Source: JBLHKE01 sp047619485
GTDB lineage: Bacteria; Verrucomicrobiota; Verrucomicrobiia; Verrucomicrobiales; DEV007
DNA length: 5,827 nt
Direction: 5' to 3'
Assembly: GCA_047619485.1 (NCBI GenBank)
Contig: JBLHKE010000511.1
Coordinates: 1 to 5,827 of the forward strand
Shown here: in pieces, positions 1-3,778 of the stretch
Position numbering within the stretch: position 1 is the first letter of the stretch
Layout of the letters: each line of letters starts with the position of its first letter
The notes under the pieces: generated by a model
Database searches by the model: none
What the model was told of the DNA's origin: nothing
The model's input: only the letters and a program-made list of their open reading frames with translations
Translations under genes and position numbers: made by a program

Positions 1-225
1 GGCGAAGAAGCGCTCGGATTCGTCGAGGTCAACCTCGAGCTGCGCCTCCTCGGCGGCGCAGGCTTCCTCCATTTCGCGCTTGGCGACGAATGTTTGGTTG
101 CGGTAGTCGCGCTCGAGTGCCGCCTCGCGTTCGGCGAAACTCGAGACAGTCTCGCGGAGGGATTCGAGGAGCTGGATGGACTGGCTCGGTGCTAGGTGCT
201 TGGGGCGACCCGGAGATTTACTCAC
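1..225 (-). CDS. Partial coiled-coil protein, N-terminal 75 residues; possibly the start of an FtsK/EssC-like ATPase
   Basis: The frame is open from a GTG at 225-223 to the left edge, so only the N-terminus is seen. A TAA lies seven codons upstream in the same frame with no ATG between, which makes GTG the only reasonable start; the next ATG is codon 52. The start overlaps the end of the 70-aa gene by 8 nt, which suggests translational coupling. After a basic, Pro-containing stretch (SKSPGRPKH, residues 2-10), residues about 16-75 are very rich in Glu, Arg, Ala and Leu (LLESLRETV, FAEREAALERDY, AKREMEEA), as expected of a long charged coiled coil. No membrane segment or signal peptide is visible. 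I do not recognise a domain. From the two WXG100-like genes upstream I infer that this could be the N-terminus of a large FtsK/SpoIIIE-type ATPase such as drives WXG100 export, but no ATPase motif lies inside the window. It could equally be another structural component. Confidence 0.7.
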   Translation of the reverse strand, partial: MSKSPGRPKHLAPSQSIQLLESLRETVSSFAEREAALERDYRNQTFVAKREMEEACAAEEAQLEVDLDESERFFA

Positions 226-430
226 AGTTATCTTTAATCTTTCTTAGGACGTTGTCGAGTTCGTCGATGATGGCGACGGCCGAGGAGATGCTGTCGGGGA
301 TGGGGGCGATGTATTTGGTCTCGAACTGCTTGGACTTCTGGTCGCGCCAAGAGTTGCTGACCTGATCCCAGGCGGTTGAGAGATCCTTCGACGCGCGCGC
401 GAGTTTTGCTTTGCTGGCTTTGAGGCTCAT
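218..430 (-). CDS. 70-aa WXG100-like small helical protein (W-x-D variant)
   Basis: This small, probably all-helical protein has Trp28-Arg-Asp30-Gln followed by Phe36. The Trp-to-Phe spacing of eight matches the W-x-G...F pattern of WXG100 proteins such as staphylococcal EsxA, but the turn Gly is Asp. The 90-aa protein at 1035-1307 has the same W-x-D-Q-x4-F pattern, so the two look like distant paralogs. At 70 aa it is shorter than a usual WXG100 protein (about 100 aa), mostly by a short N-terminal helix. WXG100 proteins form helical-hairpin dimers and are export substrates of type VII systems; that role here is inference. Its ATG shares ATGA with the stop of the upstream 180-aa gene (4-nt overlap), and its 3' end overlaps the next gene by 8 nt, so expression is probably coupled on both sides. 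There is no signal peptide and no recognisable C-terminal export motif. Confidence 0.75.
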   Translation of the reverse strand: MSLKASKAKLARASKDLSTAWDQVSNSWRDQKSKQFETKYIAPIPDSISSAVAIIDELDNVLRKIKDNCE

Positions 431-969
431 TCGCTATCAGGAGTTTCGGATTCGGCCGGTGCTTCTTTCGGCTGCTGGGTGATGTCGCGCGGTGCCGCGA
501 CCTCGGCGTAGGACTCGAGGGTCTTCAGCGTCTGGCTGAGGTAGGCGATGGCATTGGGCATGTCGTTGCCGAGGTAATGTCGAAGGTTCTCCAATTTTCG
601 GGCGAGTGGTTCGACGTGGCTGTCGAAGTTGCGCACCCAGTATTTGATCGTTCGCAGTTTCTCTTCCGCCTCGCGCATCGAGCGGCGCGCCTTGACGACG
701 GCAGCCTCCTGTAAAGTGGTGGCGCTGGTGAAGGTAGCGAGTTTCGCTGAGAATAAAGCCTGCTGCGCCTCGTCGAGTTTGCGGCGGCGTTTTTTGATCT
801 GTGTCTGCCAGTAGGTGCGCTGGTCGACCTGCAACCAGTTGCGCATGCGGCGCACGTCCTCGTTGACCTCATCGAGCGAGTTCTTCGACTTCGAGAGGAA
901 TACGATCACCTGGCTGCGGAACGTCTCGAGGGCGTCGATGGAAGAGACGTTGGCTTGTTGGTCTGCCAT
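427..969 (-). CDS. 180-aa helical protein of the WXG100-like cluster, function unknown
   Basis: I do not recognise the family. Residues about 10-155 look entirely helical and highly charged. There is a basic stretch at 59-64 (KKRRRK) and a Trp-rich region (Trp45, Trp54, Trp111). Residues about 64-107 look able to form a coiled coil. The C-terminal tail, about 160-180, is Pro/Glu/Ser-rich, acidic and probably disordered. No signal peptide or membrane segment is seen, so it is cytosolic or leaves by a non-Sec route. It lies between the two WXG100-like genes: 65 nt after the 90-aa gene and overlapping the 70-aa gene by 4 nt (ATGA). A partner, scaffold, chaperone or long helical substrate for the WXG100-like proteins is a reasonable inference. 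The ATG at 969 is preceded by a pyrimidine-rich leader without Shine-Dalgarno. The reading frame is supported by sensible composition and by the overlap; frames antisense or offset to it are Arg/Ser-rich shadows. Confidence 0.8.
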   Translation of the reverse strand: MADQQANVSSIDALETFRSQVIVFLSKSKNSLDEVNEDVRRMRNWLQVDQRTYWQTQIKKRRRKLDEAQQALFSAKLATFTSATTLQEAAVVKARRSMREAEEKLRTIKYWVRNFDSHVEPLARKLENLRHYLGNDMPNAIAYLSQTLKTLESYAEVAAPRDITQQPKEAPAESETPDSE

Positions 970-997
970 TTGGAGTCGGTAGAAGGATTCGAATTTT

Positions 998-1030
998 AAC
1001 CGCGAAAGACGCGAATTACACGAATGGGTT
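998..1030. repeat. Short intergenic repeat of 9-nt CRCGAA units
   Basis: After AAC at 998-1000 come three consecutive 9-mers: CGCGAAAGA (1001-1009), CGCGAATTA (1010-1018) and CACGAATGG (1019-1027), then GTT. The last unit is identical to 2298-2306 in the large inverted repeat further right. The element fills much of the gap between the 90-aa and 180-aa genes and ends 5 nt from the stop of the former. AACC at one end and GGTT at the other give it short inverted tips. From general recollection, AACC-(CACGAA)n-type intergenic repeats are scattered through verrucomicrobial and other environmental genomes; their function is not known to me. Confidence 0.7.
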
Positions 1031-1034
1031 TTGA

Positions 1035-1307
1035 CTATCGCTGGTCGAGATATTCTTCGATACGCTGGGCTTTGCGCAGGAGGAATGGCGTGTGTTGCTC
1101 GGATATCTCGATGAATTTCTTCAGCGTCTTCATCGTCTGCACGAACTCCTCGGCAAACTTGATGTTTTCCTGATCTTGCCAGGTGCTGGCGAGCGCGGTG
1201 AAGCGTGCTTGGAGTCCGCCAGCCTTGGTCTGGAGGTCATCGTTGAAGCGTTTGAGCTCCTTTGCGAAACGGCGGACCTCATCTGGGTCCATGATTGCTT
1301 GTGCCAT
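1035..1307 (-). CDS. 90-aa WXG100-like protein (ESAT-6-like fold, W-x-D variant)
   Basis: The length and layout fit a WXG100 protein: helix 1 at about residues 7-40, a turn with Trp43-Gln-Asp45-Gln, then helix 2 from about 47 with Phe51 (W+8, the canonical spacing), ending in a helical basic/acidic tail at 79-90 (KAQRIEEYLDQR). Asp replaces the Gly of W-x-G, exactly as in the 70-aa protein nearby. WXG100 proteins dimerise as four-helix bundles and are exported by, or regulate, type VII ATPases; that this one does so is inference from fold signature and neighbourhood. It is the first gene of the cluster. The 109-nt gap upstream (1308-1416) must carry the promoter unless the FAH transcript reads through, but I see no convincing -35/-10 pair there. 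The ATG at 1307 has an A/C-rich leader with no Shine-Dalgarno. The stop is TAG. Confidence 0.82.
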   Translation of the reverse strand: MAQAIMDPDEVRRFAKELKRFNDDLQTKAGGLQARFTALASTWQDQENIKFAEEFVQTMKTLKKFIEISEQHTPFLLRKAQRIEEYLDQR

Positions 1308-1396
1308 GGGATAATTTGAGTTGGGTTGAGCTGAGGACCTCTATCGAGAGTAGGCGCTTGGGGGTGGGGGTGCAAGCCTTTGGCACTGGCTCTGGG

Positions 1397-1416
1397 ATTC
1401 GATCTTGAAATCGAAT
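1397..1416 (-). terminator. Small hairpin right after the FAH-family gene, weak terminator candidate
   Basis: A perfect 7-bp inverted repeat (ATTCGAT at 1397-1403 with ATCGAAT at 1410-1416, 6-nt loop) abuts the TAA stop of the FAH-family gene. It is AT-rich and on the minus strand is followed by CCCAGAGCC rather than a U-run, so it is not a canonical intrinsic terminator. It may mark the 3' end of that transcript or protect it. Confidence 0.3.
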
Positions 1417-2271
1417 TTACTTGGCTGCGACCGCCGTCTGGGAGGACGAGCCTAAGCCTTCGATGCCGAGTTCGATCTGGTCGCCGGGTTTGAGAAACTG
1501 CGGCGGCTTCATACCGGCGCCGACGCCGGCTGGGGTACCGGTGGAGATCACGTCACCGGGGAGCAGGGTCATGAATTGGCTGAGGTAGCTGAGCAAGAAC
1601 GGGACTTTGAAGATGAGGTTGGCGGTGGTGCCGTCCTGGCGCAGCTCGCCGTTGACCTTGAGCCACATCTTGAGGTCGTCGATATCAAGTAGCTCGTCGC
1701 GCGTGGCAAGGAACGGCCCGAGCGGGGCGAAGCTGTCGGCGCCTTTGCCCTTGTTCCACTGGCCGCCACGATTCTTTTGAAAGTGGCGCTCACTGTAGTC
1801 ATTCATCAGCGCGTAGCCGGCGATGTGTCCGAGGGCGTCGGCCTCGTCGACGTAGCTGGCGCGTTTGCCGATGACGAAAGCGAACTCGACTTCCCAGTCG
1901 GTGTGTTCGCTGTTGCGTGGGATGATCAGCGGGTCGTGCGGTCCGCACAGGGAGGTGGTCGATTTAAAGAAGGTGATCGGTTCGTCGGGGAGGGGCGAGT
2001 TGGTCTCGGCGGCGTGATCGCTGAAGTTGAGGCCGATGCAGACGATCTTGCTCGGGCGTGCGACGGGGGAGCCGAGGCGAACGTCGGCAGCGAGTTCGGG
2101 GGCCGTTTCGGCGTTGGGGTCCGCCCAGTTGGCGAGGCGCGCGAGGCCGTCAGTGGAGAAGAATGCCTCGTCGTAGTCTTCACCGAACGCGGTGGCATCG
2201 ATTCGGCGACCGTCAGGGAGTTGCAGGCCGGGGTGTTCTTCTTCGAAATTACCGTGGCGGATGAGTCTCAT
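1417..2271 (-). CDS. Fumarylacetoacetate hydrolase (FAH) family protein, 284 aa
   Basis: The protein has the family's typical two-part layout: an N-terminal domain at about 1-70 (MRLIRHG opening) and the FAH catalytic domain at about 73-280. Visible signatures are KIVCIGLNFSDHAAE (75-89, with candidate catalytic His86 and Glu89), the metal-ligand pair Glu127-x-Glu129 in DWEVEFAFVIGK, Asp158 in MNDYSER, Lys174/Lys176 in WNKGKGAD, and the STGTP loop at 243-247. FAH enzymes are metal-dependent (Mg/Mn) and cleave C-C bonds of diketo acids or act as hydratases or decarboxylases. The closest resemblance I recall is to 2,4-diketo-3-deoxy-L-fuconate hydrolase and proteins often labelled ureidoglycolate lyase; the substrate cannot be decided here because no fuconate, ureide or aromatic pathway gene is nearby. 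No earlier start is possible because a TGA lies eight codons upstream. The ATG follows CCTCCT, the opposite of a Shine-Dalgarno. It lies downstream of the NUDIX gene, separated by the inverted repeat. Confidence 0.93.
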   Translation of the reverse strand: MRLIRHGNFEEEHPGLQLPDGRRIDATAFGEDYDEAFFSTDGLARLANWADPNAETAPELAADVRLGSPVARPSKIVCIGLNFSDHAAETNSPLPDEPITFFKSTTSLCGPHDPLIIPRNSEHTDWEVEFAFVIGKRASYVDEADALGHIAGYALMNDYSERHFQKNRGGQWNKGKGADSFAPLGPFLATRDELLDIDDLKMWLKVNGELRQDGTTANLIFKVPFLLSYLSQFMTLLPGDVISTGTPAGVGAGMKPPQFLKPGDQIELGIEGLGSSSQTAVAAK

Positions 2272-2294
2272 AGGAGGCTTGGATTGATTTTTTC

Positions 2295-2395
2295 AACCAC
2301 GAATGGACACGAACAAACACGAATTCTAGGCATTGGAATTCTGATGTTAATACCGAAGAATCTAGATTCGTGCTGATTGGTGTCGATTCGTGGTT
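2295..2395. repeat. Large imperfect inverted repeat built of about 10-nt CACGAAT units
   Basis: The left arm (2295-2329) and right arm (2362-2395) are near-complementary: both outer ends read AACCACGAAT when written outside-in, and both inner ends reach CTAG. Only a few mismatches and one extra base in the left arm separate them, around a loop of about 32 nt. Each arm contains three CACGAA-like units about 10 nt apart (CACGAATGGA, CACGAACAAA, CACGAATTCT on the left). It occupies most of the 138 nt between the NUDIX and FAH genes. It shares CACGAATGG with the smaller element at 998-1030. On the minus strand it is followed by A residues, not T residues, so it is not a standard terminator for the NUDIX gene. 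Confidence 0.85.
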
Positions 2396-2409
2396 AGAAC
2401 CGCTGCTGG

Positions 2410-3030
2410 TCAATCCAGGCCCAGTTGCGCGAAGCCATCGACGCAGATCTGTGACCAGGTCTCCAGGCGGTCGTGGCGGGCCTTCAGTTCTTCGTGGCTG
2501 AGGAACTCGAGCTCGGAGATAGCGGCCTCGTTGGCCTTCACGTCGGGTGACTCGAGTTCGAAGAGGTGCACGACACCGAGGTGCACTTGGCCTACCTCGT
2601 TGCTGTCATCGTTCAACAGGGCGACGATGCGTTGCTGATACTTCGAATTGATAACGAGTTCTTCGTTCATCTCGCGATCGACGCCGGTCATGTAGGTGTC
2701 GCGCTCGAGTGATGAGGCTTCGGCATCCTCGGTGTTGATGTGGCCGCCGATGCCGATCGACCCCTTCGCTGCGAGCCGTTGTTCGCCGGACTTTTTTCCG
2801 CGCACGTAGTGGAGGAATTTTCCACCGTGGTGGAAGATCGCGTAGGGGATGATCTGCTTGTGGCTCGGGTCATCCTCGGCGAGGTCGCGCAGCATGAAGT
2901 AATTGTTTTCCTCCGAGAGGAATTGCGGCAGGTAGTCGGCGGTGTTGGCCGCGAGGCCTTGGAAGCTGCCGATGGAGTCGAAGAGCTCGCGCTTCACGAC
3001 GAGCACGTGTTCGTTGTCGTATTTGGACAT
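2410..3030 (-). CDS. NUDIX-family predicted phosphoesterase (COG4112-like), 206 aa
   Basis: This resembles the MutT/NUDIX-related predicted phosphoesterases grouped as COG4112. Characteristic stretches are EHVLVVKRELF (7-17), AEDDPSHKQIIPYAI (51-65), KGSIGIGGHIN (89-99) and NDDSNEVGQVHLGVVH (140-155). The NUDIX box is recognisable but stretched: Gly95/Gly96, then REMNEELVI at 119-127 carrying the metal-binding Glu pair 123/124. Gly96 to Arg119 is 23 residues, against 14 in the textbook box, so about nine extra residues sit in the loop. NUDIX enzymes hydrolyse nucleoside-diphosphate-linked substrates with Mg; the substrate is unknown. It is cytosolic, with no signal peptide. The ATG at 3030 has no Shine-Dalgarno but an A/C-rich leader. 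A terminator ends only 39 nt upstream of this ATG, so the gene either has a promoter close to or overlapping that terminator or depends on read-through. Confidence 0.88.
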   Translation of the reverse strand: MSKYDNEHVLVVKRELFDSIGSFQGLAANTADYLPQFLSEENNYFMLRDLAEDDPSHKQIIPYAIFHHGGKFLHYVRGKKSGEQRLAAKGSIGIGGHINTEDAEASSLERDTYMTGVDREMNEELVINSKYQQRIVALLNDDSNEVGQVHLGVVHLFELESPDVKANEAAISELEFLSHEELKARHDRLETWSQICVDGFAQLGLD

Positions 3031-3069
3031 GGGTTAGGCGTGTGGGTTGGTTAAGGGCTTGTTGGGAAC

Positions 3070-3103
3070 AAAAAGGCACCCGCCGGTGGTGGCGGGTGCC
3101 TTT
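3070..3103 (-). terminator. Intrinsic terminator of the TIGR04073-type gene
   Basis: A perfect 13-bp stem (3072-3084 with 3091-3103; core GGCACCCGCC/GGCGGGTGCC) encloses a 6-nt loop (3085-3090). Read on the minus strand it is followed by TTTTTGTT, the complement of the A-run at 3070-3074, so it is a canonical Rho-independent terminator about 50 nt after the stop of the gene at 3154-3573. On the plus strand only three T residues follow, so it is mainly one-directional. Confidence 0.92.
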
Positions 3104-3142
3104 CGGTCGTTCGTTAGTTGAACGAGATGAATGTGGTAAGAT

Positions 3143-3167
3143 CCCAGCCTAGCTTAGTAAGGCTGGG
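3143..3167 (-). other. Hairpin spanning the stop codon of the TIGR04073-type gene
   Basis: CCCAGCCT (3143-3150) and AGGCTGGG (3160-3167) form a perfect 8-bp stem around a 9-nt loop that contains the TAA stop at 3154-3156. No U-run follows. It sits upstream of the real terminator at 3070-3103 and could stabilise the mRNA 3' end or be a chance result of the final codons. Confidence 0.5.
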
Positions 3168-3573
3168 TACGGCCGTAGTCGTAGACCGACTGGAACCCGA
3201 GTTCGCTCGGATAGTCGGAGTAGCCATGGTTAACGTCCCACTTGAGCTTTTTGGGGATTGGCGACTTGAAACCGTCCTTGTAGGTGGCGAATGGGAAGGT
3301 GACGACCTCGTAGAGGCCGAAGCCCATACGGACGACCGAGCGCTTGGCACCGTTCACTATTCCGTGGCCAGCAGCGACGGTCGAGCCTTCGCGCATGTTG
3401 CTCTTGCGCCAGGAAGCCGGAAGCTCCGTGATGCCGTAAATCATATTTGAGAGACCACGTGAGAGCTTACGAACGCGGTTATCACGACTCCCGGGAGGAG
3501 ACTGGATATCTGCGAAAGCAGTGAATGATGTGGTCGCGAGGACAAAGGTCAGGATAAGGGCGAGCTTTTTCAT
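3154..3573 (-). CDS. Secreted exosortase-system-associated protein, TIGR04073-type, 139 aa
   Basis: It begins with a clear Sec signal peptide: Lys2-Lys3, a hydrophobic core at about 4-17, and an Ala-Phe-Ala (19-21) cleavage site before Asp22. The mature part carries the pattern I associate with TIGR04073: KLSRGLSNMIYGITELP (36-52), Gly-rich middle (GHGIVNGAKRSVVRMGFG, 69-86) and LYEVVTFPF (87-95). That family is found in Verrucomicrobia and relatives and was named from its co-occurrence with exosortase/PEP-CTERM genomes; its molecular role is unknown to me. The mature protein (about 118 aa) should lie in the periplasm or at the outer surface. It has no PEP-CTERM tail of its own. It is a single-gene transcript by layout: a divergent 201-nt region upstream and a strong terminator about 50 nt downstream. 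The ATG at 3573 has an AT-rich leader without Shine-Dalgarno. Confidence 0.88.
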   Translation of the reverse strand: MKKLALILTFVLATTSFTAFADIQSPPGSRDNRVRKLSRGLSNMIYGITELPASWRKSNMREGSTVAAGHGIVNGAKRSVVRMGFGLYEVVTFPFATYKDGFKSPIPKKLKWDVNHGYSDYPSELGFQSVYDYGRTQPY

Positions 3574-3590
3574 AATTGTTAATTAAACTT

Positions 3591-3620
3591 AGGTTAGCGA
3601 GACTTGAGAATGATTGGCAA
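3591..3620 (-). promoter_or_regulatory. Possible promoter of the TIGR04073-type gene
   Basis: On the minus strand, TTGCCA (3620-3615; 5 of 6 to the -35 consensus) lies 18 nt before TAACCT (3596-3591; a weak -10), about 18 nt from the ATG at 3573. A perfect 12-nt palindrome TTTTCATGAAAA (3627-3638) lies just upstream of the -35 and could be an operator. The -10 match is poor, so this is tentative. Confidence 0.3.
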
Positions 3621-3674
3621 CTGTATTTTTCATGAAAATTCAGATGCCTCTAGGGCGGCAGCCGACCGGTCGAG

Positions 3675-3702
3675 TTGAGATTGTGGAGACTGATCCTAAT
3701 TT
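3675..3702 (+). promoter_or_regulatory. Possible promoter of the GreA-family gene
   Basis: TTGAGA (3675-3680; 5 of 6 to the -35 consensus) is followed after 16 nt by TAATTT (3697-3702; weak -10). It would give a leader of roughly 65 nt containing the short ORF at 3752-3778. A perfect 10-nt palindrome CGACCGGTCG (3663-3672) abuts the -35. Confidence 0.3.
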
Positions 3703-3751
3703 TTCAAGCATTTCCTAGGATTATGCGTTGCGATCCGCAGGGGGATTACCT

Positions 3752-3778
3752 ATGGTGCCCGACTTACTTAATATATGA
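3752..3778 (+). CDS. Possible 8-codon leader ORF ahead of the GreA-family gene
   Basis: ATG at 3752 begins the octapeptide MVPDLLNI, ending in TGA at 3776-3778. The stop overlaps the ATG of the GreA-family gene as ATGA (3775-3778). Unlike that gene, this ATG has a good Shine-Dalgarno-like AGGGGGA (3739-3745) 6 nt upstream. The arrangement would let ribosomes load on the leader and re-initiate on the large gene. It is far too short for codon statistics, so it may be chance. Confidence 0.3.
   Translation: MVPDLLNI

Noticed and set aside
90..365. Plus-strand reading frame of 91 codons opposite the 70-aa gene
   Set aside because: It opposes two coupled minus-strand genes and has Gly/Arg-rich, motif-free composition.
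1360..1370. Two G5 runs as a possible G-quadruplex
   Set aside because: Only two runs are present, while an intramolecular quadruplex normally needs four; the flanking 5-bp inverted repeat is too short to matter.
2272..2277. AGGAGG on the plus strand as a ribosome-binding site
   Set aside because: No usable start codon with an open frame follows; the nearest TTG is ended by TGA two codons later.
1777..2376. Long plus-strand reading frame (199 codons) opposite the FAH-family gene
   Set aside because: It is antisense to a clearly conserved enzyme, Val/Gly/Glu-rich with no recognisable motif, and is explained by high-GC codon bias in the real gene.
998..2395. CACGAA-unit repeats as a CRISPR array
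   Set aside because: Units are 9-10 nt with no spacers of regular 30-nt size and no cas genes; the arms form an inverted repeat instead.
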